Assembly: GCA_038212015.1 (NCBI GenBank)
Contig: JBBQUY010000077.1
Coordinates: forward strand, 1 to 16,790
DNA length: 16,790 nt
Source of the DNA: JAGQUL01 sp038212015
GTDB lineage: Bacteria; Actinomycetota; Thermoleophilia; Gaiellales; SKUG01
Reading direction: 5' to 3'
Part shown: positions 7,531-13,908 of the stretch, one piece after another
Layout: each line of letters begins with the position of its first letter
Position numbering within the stretch: position 1 is the first letter of the stretch
Program-made: the position numbers and the translations under genes
Notes under the pieces: model-generated
What the model was told of the DNA's origin: nothing
Databases searched by the model: none
Seen by the model: the letters and a program-made list of their open reading frames with translations, nothing else

Positions 7531-7548
7531 ACTGTACCCGCTAGCGGG
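7531..7548 (-). promoter_or_regulatory. Candidate leaderless tyrS promoter with a palindromic spacer
   Basis: On the minus strand TACAGT (7531-7536) ends 7 nt before the tyrS ATG, placing the start of transcription at or next to the start codon. Just upstream is a perfect 12-bp palindrome CCCGCTAGCGGG (7537-7548) that would lie in the -35/-10 spacer. I see no good -35 at 17 bp (GCTCGC). No Shine-Dalgarno is present, consistent with a leaderless mRNA. Confidence 0.4.
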
Positions 7549-7594
7549 CCACCGCGAGCCCGATTCCTTCGTCCGCACCGCCAAGCATCCGAAA

Positions 7595-7611
7595 TTGAGT
7601 CAAGTTGAGTC
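7595..7611. promoter_or_regulatory. Tandem TTGAGTC repeats one helical turn apart
   Basis: TTGAGTC occurs at 7595-7601 and again at 7605-7611, so the starts are exactly 10 bp apart, in the 111-bp gap between divergent tyrS and the propeller gene. This spacing is typical of sites bound by tandem dimers of OmpR/PhoB-type response regulators. That reading is inference. No sensible -10 follows at 16-18 bp from either copy. Confidence 0.35.
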
Positions 7612-7634
7612 CGCAATCAGTCGACGTTCCTTCT

Positions 7635-10046
7635 ATGCATCGGCCGATGTCAATCGTGGCAATTGTCCTGCTCGCGTGCGCGAGCTGGGTCGCCGCATCC
7701 GCGACCGGGGCGAGCAGCAACGTGGTCGTCACGATGGACGTGCCGAGCGTCACGACGATCACCAACAACTGCACTGCGACGACGGCCACTCGATTCGGCT
7801 CCGTGCTCCCCGGCACCGAGGCGACGACGGCCACTGGGGCCGGGGCATGCGCGGTCACGTTCGGCTCATCCAACGACACGGCCGCGCTGCGGCTCGCGAT
7901 GCGTGACGGCGCAGCCAACGCCATGACGTCCTCGAGTGGCTCGTGGACCACCGATCGTCCCGGCGGCACGGCAATGCGTGCGGTCGCCCGCAACGGCGCC
8001 GTGATCGTCGGTACCGGCCAATTCGGGCTCATCATGCGTTCGGTGAACGGCGGTTCGAGCTTCACCGAGCAGTGGGGCGTGGGGTCCGGCGACTACATCT
8101 TCGACGTCGAACACCTGCCCGGATCCACGAACACCTGGCTCGCCGGAGCCGGAAACGGGCATCTGTATTACTCCACCAACGTGCAGTCATCGGCACCCGC
8201 GAACCCGACGTGGACCGATCTTCGACCCCAGTTGACCGCCGCCGGCTGGCCTGGCACCACGCACATCATGGGCGTGACGATGGTCGACGCGAACACGTGG
8301 TGGGTCGCTGGCTGGGGTGGGTGGGTGGCCAAGACCACCAACTCCGGCGTCAACTGGACCGCGTATCAGGTTCCCGGTGTCACCGCTGCCTATGACATCC
8401 ACGCCATCGACCTCAACAACGCGTACATCGCGGCGTCCGAATCCACGCTGTTCACCACGGCGCTCGGCGGGGACAATGCCGGCGAGTGGACCGCCCGTGT
8501 GCACCCCTGCGGATGCTGGTTCGAGGCACTCGCCGTCGGCGATGCGACGCACGTGTACGTCGGATCCGATGCGGGAGTCATCGCGCGCTGGGACGGTGCC
8601 AGCTTCATCACCACCACCGAGGTTCCTGATCGCCAGTTCGAGCCGAACTCACTGGCCGTCGCGGACTCGGATCCCAACGCCGTGTTCGTGGGGACGGCCT
8701 TCGGCGGCATGTTGCGCTCGACCGATGGCGCGGCGAACTTCGCGCGGTACTGGACCCCCTCGCTCGGCGTGGTCGACGGCGTCACGGCTGCGACGCCGAC
8801 CGATGCAATCGCCGTGGGCGCCAACCAGACCATCAGCCAGACCGCTGACGGCACCACCTGGACGAAGATCTACCAGGACGTCTCCAAGCAGTCGCTCGCC
8901 GGCGTCGCCGCCGACCCGATCGACGGGCGGCGCGCGATTGCAGTCGGCACGGAGGGCACGCTTCTGCGGACGACGAATGCAGGCACGACGTGGAGCGTCG
9001 TCGCGAGCGGTACGTCGTCCCACCTGCTCGCGGTCTCGTGGCTCGACTCGAATCGCGTGGTCGCGGTCGGACGCGGCGGCGCGGTGGTGCGATCCTCGGA
9101 CGGCGGTGCGACATGGAGTGTCGGCACGAGCGGCACGAGCGCGGATCTCACCGCGGTCGCTGGCGCCGGCTCCTACGCGTGGGCGGTGGGGCCGGGCGGG
9201 ACGATCCTGCGCTCCACGACTGCCGGGGCGACGTGGGCGGCACAGGCGAGCGGGACGACGAATTCGCTCGAGGGCGTCGTCGCATTCGACGAGCAGCGGG
9301 TGTGGGCCGTCGGCATGGGCGGCACGGTGCTGCGATCAACCAACGGGGGTGCCACCTGGCTGACCGGCGCGGGCCTGCCGGGCTGGGCGGCACCAAGCGA
9401 TGTGGCGTTCGTCGACGCGACCACGGTCGTACTGTCCACGCGCTTCACCGGCACCTTTCGGTCGACGGACGCCGGAGCAAACTGGACGCTCGTGCCCACT
9501 GGCGACCTGGGATGGGAGATCGATGCCGAGGGCTCGCTCGTCACGACCCTCGACAAGTGGGGCTCGCTCAAGGTGTCGACGGACGGGGGAGCGACGTTCG
9601 GCGCGCAGTCGTATCCGTTCGGGTCGACCGACATCATGGCAACGATCGGGCTCGACGTCGTCGACGAGCACACGTTCTACCTGGCTGATGACCTGGGGTA
9701 TGTACTCAGCCAGGACGAGGCATCGGGCGCCGCCGCGCAGATCGCCGATTACTCCGGCGGTTCCAGCTTCGCAAGCGCCGACACGACCGGCGCATTCGGC
9801 GTGTGCCTGCAGTCACTCGCCTCCGCGGCACCCGCAGGCACCTGGATCGCCGACGGCGGCACGTGCACGGCAGTGGATTCGGATCCGTGGAAAGCAGTAC
9901 CCACCGCGCCCCAGACGGTGGCCACCGCCGCAGCCGGCGTGAATGGAACCGCCACCTTCGTGTGGGGCATCGGCCCGCGGCTTGACCAGCCGCCGGGCAC
10001 ATACAGCGCCGCGGTGGTATTCGAGACGATCGCGCCCGCCGCCTGA
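7635..10046 (+). CDS. Secreted beta-propeller protein with BNR/Ycf48-like repeats
   Basis: 803-aa extracytoplasmic protein. Seen: signal peptide MHRPMSIVAIVLLACASWVAASA, then a ~70-residue beta-rich Thr/Ala segment (VVVTMDVPSVTT to ALRLAMRDG). From ~residue 100 to ~690 there are about ten repeats of the type GG-hydrophobic-RS-T/S-DGGATW, for example GRGGAVVRSSDGGATW and GMGGTVLRSTNGGATW. These are Asp-box-like repeats as in sialidase/BNR and Ycf48 propellers. The last ~100 residues return to a beta domain ending TFVWGIGPRLDQPPGTYSAAVVFE, like surface-protein anchoring domains. ATG 7635 was chosen for its signal peptide; TTG 7605 and ATG 7647 are in frame. No Shine-Dalgarno is seen. The function is unknown: binding or scaffolding at the cell surface is likely, and nothing indicates catalysis. 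It is followed 101 bp later by the fliM-like gene, which has its own promoter candidate. Confidence 0.8.
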   Translation: MHRPMSIVAIVLLACASWVAASATGASSNVVVTMDVPSVTTITNNCTATTATRFGSVLPGTEATTATGAGACAVTFGSSNDTAALRLAMRDGAANAMTSSSGSWTTDRPGGTAMRAVARNGAVIVGTGQFGLIMRSVNGGSSFTEQWGVGSGDYIFDVEHLPGSTNTWLAGAGNGHLYYSTNVQSSAPANPTWTDLRPQLTAAGWPGTTHIMGVTMVDANTWWVAGWGGWVAKTTNSGVNWTAYQVPGVTAAYDIHAIDLNNAYIAASESTLFTTALGGDNAGEWTARVHPCGCWFEALAVGDATHVYVGSDAGVIARWDGASFITTTEVPDRQFEPNSLAVADSDPNAVFVGTAFGGMLRSTDGAANFARYWTPSLGVVDGVTAATPTDAIAVGANQTISQTADGTTWTKIYQDVSKQSLAGVAADPIDGRRAIAVGTEGTLLRTTNAGTTWSVVASGTSSHLLAVSWLDSNRVVAVGRGGAVVRSSDGGATWSVGTSGTSADLTAVAGAGSYAWAVGPGGTILRSTTAGATWAAQASGTTNSLEGVVAFDEQRVWAVGMGGTVLRSTNGGATWLTGAGLPGWAAPSDVAFVDATTVVLSTRFTGTFRSTDAGANWTLVPTGDLGWEIDAEGSLVTTLDKWGSLKVSTDGGATFGAQSYPFGSTDIMATIGLDVVDEHTFYLADDLGYVLSQDEASGAAAQIADYSGGSSFASADTTGAFGVCLQSLASAAPAGTWIADGGTCTAVDSDPWKAVPTAPQTVATAAAGVNGTATFVWGIGPRLDQPPGTYSAAVVFETIAPAA
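7638..7649. repeat. Perfect 12-bp palindrome at the propeller gene start
   Basis: CATCGGCCGATG is its own reverse complement and lies directly after the ATG at 7635. If translation instead begins at ATG 7647, it overlaps the leader and start codon. It may be an operator or a coding coincidence. Confidence 0.35.
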
Positions 10047-10063
10047 TCCGAGCAAACAAGGTA

Positions 10064-10094
10064 TTGCGCAAAATCCGGATCGGTCGTACGTTGG
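10064..10094 (+). promoter_or_regulatory. Candidate flagellar promoter P2 (fliM-fliN-fliO)
   Basis: TTGCGC (10064-10069), a 17-bp spacer containing CCGGATCGGTCG, then TACGTT and GG (10087-10094). From CCGG to the final GG it is almost identical to the element before fliP (12577-12607) and related to the one before fliI. The predicted start near 10100 leaves a ~50-nt leader to ATG 10148. Confidence 0.6.
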
Positions 10095-10147
10095 TTGTGG
10101 ACACCCCTGCGCCCCCGCCCAGGAGATCCACGACAGACCCCCACTGC

Positions 10148-11116
10148 ATGACCCCGTTTCCTCCCCACAAGACGCTGATGCTGCTCCACCGGATGGTGGA
10201 CGTCGCCCTCACCCCGCTGCTCGAGCCGATGGCGCTTGAGCATGCGACCGAGGGCTACGTGACCGTGACGCGAGCCGACCTGGATGCCCTCGTGGGCGTG
10301 CACGGCGATCCACAGGCGGTCCTTGCGGGCTTCGGCGTCCGCGCAGCCGGCAGCGGCGTGATGATCGCCGAACCGTCGCTCTCGAGCGCGGTCCTGAGCC
10401 GAATCTGGCGCTCCGATCGCAACGAGGGCGCCCCGCTCACGCAGGTCGAAGGCGAGATCCTGCGCCAGTTCCTGGCACGCGTTGTCGGCGCCTGGGCACA
10501 GGCGTGGGCGGATGAGGGCGTCAAGACGCTTCCCGAATTCACGATGGCCGGCGCGCTCAGCATGCTGCAGCCGCAGCTGGCCGACTGCCGCTGGCACATC
10601 GCACGCACCGTCGTGCGCGAGCGCGGCAACGACCAGCCGCTCGGCGTGCTGCTGTTCTGCTATCCGGACGTGCTGCTGCCGCAGCTCGCCGACGAGGCCC
10701 GCGCAACGATGTGGCGCTCCCGAATCGAGCGAGGCTTGAGCGAGGCCGAGCGCATGCGCCTGACCGAGCGACTGGGCGGCCCGCTCCGCAACGTGGCAAT
10801 CACCGCGCCGGTGCGAATCCATCAGCACATGACGCTGGGAATGCTCAACGCGCTCGAGCGCGGCGATGTCGTGGCATTCGACGAAGATGGCGGCGGCGAC
10901 ATCGCCTTCGAGATCCTCGGCCGCGACGTGACCGGACGACTAGCAGCACACGGCGAACGCGTGGCGCTGGCACTCACTGGACCTGGCGAGGACCAGCAGC
11001 ACGCCGGCTACGACCAGCCGCCAGATGCGATGCAGATACAGGAACAGGCGCCCGACTTCAGCGGCGTCTACGGCAGCGAACCATTGGTTGACGACGGCCT
11101 CGGCATGGCCATCTGA
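10148..11116 (+). CDS. fliM: FliM-like flagellar motor switch (C-ring) protein
   Basis: C-ring protein that links FliG above to FliN below and normally receives CheY-P. Seen: 322 aa. A divergent middle domain (~residues 10-190) includes AAGSGVMIAEPSL and PLTQVEGEILRQFLARVVGAWAQAW, matching the FliM core. A C-terminal SpoA/FliMN domain (~218-285) contains NVAITAPVRIHQHMTLGMLNALERGDVVAF. A ~35-residue Gln/Asp-rich tail follows. The N-terminal LSQxEIDALL peptide that binds CheY-P is missing: the protein begins almost at the middle domain. The start was set at ATG 10148 because the frame further upstream would overlap promoter P2. AGGAGA at 10121-10126 is too far (21 nt) to be its Shine-Dalgarno. 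It is followed by fliN. Confidence 0.8.
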   Translation: MTPFPPHKTLMLLHRMVDVALTPLLEPMALEHATEGYVTVTRADLDALVGVHGDPQAVLAGFGVRAAGSGVMIAEPSLSSAVLSRIWRSDRNEGAPLTQVEGEILRQFLARVVGAWAQAWADEGVKTLPEFTMAGALSMLQPQLADCRWHIARTVVRERGNDQPLGVLLFCYPDVLLPQLADEARATMWRSRIERGLSEAERMRLTERLGGPLRNVAITAPVRIHQHMTLGMLNALERGDVVAFDEDGGGDIAFEILGRDVTGRLAAHGERVALALTGPGEDQQHAGYDQPPDAMQIQEQAPDFSGVYGSEPLVDDGLGMAI

Positions 11117-11172
11117 CGCGACACCGACACGATTTCGACCCCCACCGACACACCCCCTGAGAGGCACCTTCG

Positions 11173-11853
11173 ATGACCGACTGGCTGATGAACGACGATG
11201 ACGGCGGCGGCTACCTGGGCCTGGACGAGCCGGCGATGCCGGACGCCGCGCCCGCCCCACCGACGGCACCGACCGCCACCGCGACCGCACCCGATACCGG
11301 CGATTGGCTGGGCGGCGATTCCGGTGGCGGCCAGGACGACTGGCTCGGCGGCGCAGCGCCCCAGACCGGCCAGAGCGGCGGATCGGCACGCGTCACGGAC
11401 AGCCAGGGCGACTGGATGGCCAGCGAACCCACGGTTTCGCCCGGCATCGCGCCCCAGCAGCAGCAGCAGTACGCGAGCGACCCCTACGCAGCGCAGCAGC
11501 AGGCAGTTCCCGCTCCGATGGCGATGTCGCACCACGGCGAAATGAGCGTCATGGCACCACAGCTGCCGCAGGTGCAGCCCATGCGGCGCGCCGGTGGACA
11601 GGTCGGCGGGGCAGGCGAATTGAGCAATCTGGTGCTCGACGTCGAGGTCCAGGTCGAAGTCGGACTCGGGAATGCGGCCCTGACTGTCGAAGAGTTCCTC
11701 GAGATGGGTCGTGGCTCGGTCGTCGAGCTCGACACGCCCATCGACGCACCCATCGAGCTGAAGGTTCGAGGCAAGCTGATCGCTCGCGGCCAGCTCGTGT
11801 CGATCAACGGCAGCTACGGCATGCGCATCGTCGAGATGCTCAACCAGGAGTAA
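11173..11853 (+). CDS. fliN: FliN flagellar motor switch protein with a long repeat-bearing N-terminus
   Basis: Lowest C-ring component, which docks the FliH-FliI complex and supports switching. Seen: 226 aa, about 90 longer than ordinary FliN. The C-terminal SpoA domain (152-224) is canonical: LDVEVQVEVGLGNAALTVEEF, GRGSVVELD, KLIARGQLVSINGSYGMRI. Residues 1-145 are low complexity (Gly, Pro, Ala, Gln, with QQQQQ near 95-99) and carry four Asp-Trp motifs: TDWLM (Trp4), GDWLGG (Trp45), DDWLGG (Trp57) and GDWMAS (Trp81). GAGAGG 8 nt before ATG 11173 is a clear ribosome site. It lies between the fliM-like gene and fliO (10-bp gap). Confidence 0.93.
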   Translation: MTDWLMNDDDGGGYLGLDEPAMPDAAPAPPTAPTATATAPDTGDWLGGDSGGGQDDWLGGAAPQTGQSGGSARVTDSQGDWMASEPTVSPGIAPQQQQQYASDPYAAQQQAVPAPMAMSHHGEMSVMAPQLPQVQPMRRAGGQVGGAGELSNLVLDVEVQVEVGLGNAALTVEEFLEMGRGSVVELDTPIDAPIELKVRGKLIARGQLVSINGSYGMRIVEMLNQE

Positions 11854-11863
11854 CGAGGACACC

Positions 11864-12316
11864 ATGGCAGGAGACGCACTCATCGCAACGCTCGCACTGG
11901 GCGGACTGTGCGTGCTCATGTGGTGGCTCGCACGCCTGGCGCGCAAGCGGATGGGCATCGGAGCCGGCACGGTTTCGGGCGACGGGCTTCGCGTCGTCGG
12001 CAAGCGTCCGATCGACCAGAAGCACTCGCTCTACGTGGTGGAGATCGCCGGCGGTCGCCACATCCTCATCGGCACGAGCATGGACGGCGGCATCTCCAAG
12101 CTCGACGACATCTCACCCGAAGAATTCCAGGCGATGACGAAGGACGACACGCGCGTTCCGTCGCTCAAGGTCGCATCGACCGGCAACGACGATTCCGACG
12201 AGCCGCACGATGCGTCCGACGAGCCGCGCTTCGCGACCGTCGGCGAGAGCTTCAACGCGCTGCTGTCGAAGGCTCGCGATGCACGTGGGTCTCGCCGCGC
12301 GAGCGGCGACGAATAG
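11864..12316 (+). CDS. fliO: FliO, flagellar export-gate assembly protein
   Basis: Small membrane protein that helps assemble or stabilise FliP in the export gate. Seen: 150 aa. One membrane segment (about residues 5-25, LIATLALGGLCVLMWWLA) is followed by a basic stretch and the FliO cytoplasmic domain: LRVVGKRPIDQKHSLYVVEIAGGRHILIGTS. The C-terminal ~60 residues are acidic then basic and look disordered. It starts at ATG 11864 with GAGGA just upstream. It follows fliN by 10 bp and precedes fliP, the usual fliN-fliO-fliP order, but 389 bp of non-coding DNA separate it from fliP. Confidence 0.88.
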   Translation: MAGDALIATLALGGLCVLMWWLARLARKRMGIGAGTVSGDGLRVVGKRPIDQKHSLYVVEIAGGRHILIGTSMDGGISKLDDISPEEFQAMTKDDTRVPSLKVASTGNDDSDEPHDASDEPRFATVGESFNALLSKARDARGSRRASGDE

Positions 12317-12318
12317 CC

Positions 12319-12348
12319 CGCGACCGTCGTTCTGAACGACCGCCCGCG
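12319..12348 (+). terminator. Hairpin after fliO
   Basis: GTCGTT (12326-12331) pairs with AACGAC (12335-12340) around a 3-nt loop, with outer CGCG arms at 12319-12322 and 12345-12348. It begins 3 nt after the fliO stop. The position suits the end of the fliM-fliN-fliO transcript. No T-tract. Confidence 0.4.
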
Positions 12349-12368
12349 CATGTAGGTGGTCGCGCTGA

Positions 12369-12402
12369 CTGCGATCCGATCGCAGCGATCACGACCACAC
12401 AC
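12369..12402 (+). repeat. 34-bp direct repeat, copy 1
   Basis: Identical over 34 bp to 12431-12464. It opens with the palindrome CTGCGATCCGATCGCAG and ends CACGACCACACAC. It contains three GCGATC boxes, two direct and one inverted. With upstream GTGGTCG (12356-12362) and downstream CGACCAC (12392-12398) it can fold into a larger two-step hairpin. Confidence 0.85.
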
Positions 12403-12430
12403 GTGTAACTCCGGTGGGTGGCTGGCCACG

Positions 12431-12464
12431 CTGCGATCCGATCGCAGCGATCACGACCACACAC
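12431..12464 (+). repeat. 34-bp direct repeat, copy 2
   Basis: Perfect second copy, offset 62 bp from the first. Its upstream flank differs, but it extends the inner stem (CG before CTGCGAT pairs with CG after ATCGCAG), so hairpin potential is kept despite sequence change. It ends 112 bp before the -35 of promoter P3. Confidence 0.85.
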
Positions 12465-12576
12465 CCTGGAACGGCGTGGACACCGGGACCCCGTCGCGGC
12501 CCGACGCGGAACCGACGAGATCCCGACGCTGATTCGTCGCTGTGTCCGAGCGCCCCGGACATTGCACAATTTCCTG

Positions 12577-12607
12577 TTTACAAGGCTCCGGTTCCGTCGT
12601 ACGTTGG
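12577..12607 (+). promoter_or_regulatory. Candidate flagellar promoter P3 (fliP-fliQ-fliR-flhB)
   Basis: TTTACA (12577-12582), a 17-bp spacer with CCGGTTCCGTCG, then TACGTT and GG (12600-12607). This is the best match of the three copies to a housekeeping -35/-10 pair. The predicted start near 12612 gives a ~95-nt leader to the fliP ATG. Confidence 0.6.
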
Positions 12608-12705
12608 ATCCAGAAGGTCACGCGGTTCGCCTGCCCCCACGGCTCTCCCCCACAGAGCTTGGCGCTCCGCACCAGACCTCCCCAGCGATTCCCCCAGGAG
12701 CCTTG

Positions 12706-13617
12706 ATGACCTCGGTCGCCCCCACGGCACGAGCACTGCGATCCCTGCGCCGCCCCGCGCGTGAGATCACCGATGCCCAGCGCGCCAAGATGCGAAAGCG
12801 CATGCGCGGCACGATCGTGCTGTTCTTCACGTCGCTCGCCTTCCTCATCCTGTTCCCGGTCGCCGCCTGGTCGGCCGACGACCAGCAGGTCGATTCACTC
12901 ATCCAGCTCGCGCTGTACCTCGGCGGCCTCTCGCTGCTGCCGTTCGCGATCATGACCTTGACGAGCTTCCTGCGCATCGTCGTCGTGCTGAGCTTCCTGC
13001 GCTCCGGTCTCGGCGCCCAGAACGTCCCGCCGAACATCGTCATCATCGCCCTCGCGCTGTTCCTCTCGATGTTCGTCATGGGCCCGACGATCGACGACAT
13101 CAACGAGAACGCGCTCCAGCCCTACCAGGCCGACAAGATCAGCTTCGAGGAGGCCGTCAACGAGGCCAAGACGCCGCTGAAGAGCTTCATGGTCAAGCAG
13201 ATCTCGGGCTCGAACTCACGCAAGGAGATCAAGACCTTCTACACGCTGGCTCGCGACCAGAAGCCCGTGCCGTGCAAGACGTCCGACATCGACGTCAAGA
13301 CCGGCGAGACGAAGGCCTGCCTGGTCACGCCCGAGCAGTTCGACCAGCTCGGCGACAAGGCACCCAACGCGCTGCCCCTGCGCGTGATCATCCCCGCCTT
13401 CATCATCTCGGAGCTCAAGAAGGCCTTCATCATGGGCTTCGCGGTACTGCTTCCGTTCCTGGTGATCGACATGGTCATCTCGAACATCCTGCTCTCGCTC
13501 GGCATGTTCATGCTGCCGCCGGTCGTCATCTCGCTCCCCTTCAAGATCCTGCTGTTCGTATTGGCCGGTGGCTGGACCATGGTGGTCAAGTTCATCGTCA
13601 TGGGCTTCAACTACTAG
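12706..13617 (+). CDS. fliP: FliP, flagellar type III export gate protein
   Basis: Membrane protein, five copies of which, with FliR and FliQ, form the export channel. Seen: 303 aa (usual ~250). A basic N-terminus precedes a probable signal peptide (residues ~35-57, ending AAWSA). The classic blocks are present: LLPFAIMTLTSFLRIVVVLSFLR, then the NALPLRVIIPAFIISELKKAF segment, and ISLPFKILLFVLAGGW at the end. The outward loop is long and holds two cysteines (Cys190, Cys205), and the methionine-gasket region reads GMFMLPP rather than GMMM-PP. ATG 12706 is preceded by AGGAG with 5 nt spacing; the frame is open upstream without support. First of a four-gene operon with fliQ (13-bp gap), fliR and flhB. 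Confidence 0.96.
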   Translation: MTSVAPTARALRSLRRPAREITDAQRAKMRKRMRGTIVLFFTSLAFLILFPVAAWSADDQQVDSLIQLALYLGGLSLLPFAIMTLTSFLRIVVVLSFLRSGLGAQNVPPNIVIIALALFLSMFVMGPTIDDINENALQPYQADKISFEEAVNEAKTPLKSFMVKQISGSNSRKEIKTFYTLARDQKPVPCKTSDIDVKTGETKACLVTPEQFDQLGDKAPNALPLRVIIPAFIISELKKAFIMGFAVLLPFLVIDMVISNILLSLGMFMLPPVVISLPFKILLFVLAGGWTMVVKFIVMGFNY

Positions 13618-13630
13618 GAACTGACTGACC

Positions 13631-13900
13631 ATGGAAGCCGTACTCACCGAACTCGCCGCCACCGCCCTCATGAAGGTGCTGATCTGGAGCGCGCCCGCCG
13701 TGCTCGCCGGCCTGCTCGTCGGCTTCATGATCTCGCTCTTCCAGGCAGTCACGCAGATCCAGGAGCAGACGCTCACCTTCGTGCCGAAGATCATCGCCGT
13801 GTTCGTCGTGCTGCTCGTCACCGGCGGCTGGCTGATCGGCGAGATCCAGCTGTTCACGCAGGAGACCTACGACGCGGTCAACGACGTCGTTCGCAACTAA
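13631..13900 (+). CDS. fliQ: FliQ, flagellar type III export gate protein
   Basis: Small hydrophobic subunit packed around the FliP-FliR core of the export gate. Seen: 89 aa, the exact family size. Two membrane helices lie at ~16-40 and ~52-72, and the conserved centre is ISLFQAVTQIQEQTLTFVPKI. ATG 13631 follows fliP by 13 bp. AGGA just after the fliP stop is a loose ribosome site, so coupling to fliP translation is likely. Confidence 0.96.
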   Translation: MEAVLTELAATALMKVLIWSAPAVLAGLLVGFMISLFQAVTQIQEQTLTFVPKIIAVFVVLLVTGGWLIGEIQLFTQETYDAVNDVVRN

Positions 13901-13908
13901 CGCTTCCC

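Larger units (their letters stand above)
12317..12705. other. 389-bp non-coding region between fliO and fliP
   Basis: No gene is seen. From left to right it holds a hairpin right after the fliO stop (12326-12340), two perfect 34-bp direct repeats each with an internal palindrome (12369-12402 and 12431-12464), and a small hairpin between them (12418-12429, GTGGC/GCCAC). A further hairpin TGTCCG/CGGACA (12543-12561) is followed by T-rich sequence, then comes promoter P3 (12577-12607) and a leader of about 95 nt. It is unusually long and structured for a site inside a flagellar gene run. Confidence 0.65.

Noticed and set aside
7524..7634. T-box leader for tyrS
   Set aside because: The upstream gap is only 111 bp, is shared with a divergent gene, lacks a T-box sequence, and the mRNA appears leaderless.
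10268..10297. TRADLDALVG in the FliM-like protein resembles the CheY-binding LSQAEIDALL
   Set aside because: By alignment of the surrounding blocks it falls inside the middle domain (equivalent to a core strand/helix in E. coli FliM), not in a free N-terminal peptide.
12369..12464. Two direct repeats as a possible CRISPR array
   Set aside because: Only two copies, one 28-bp gap, no cas genes, and the gap itself is hairpin-forming.
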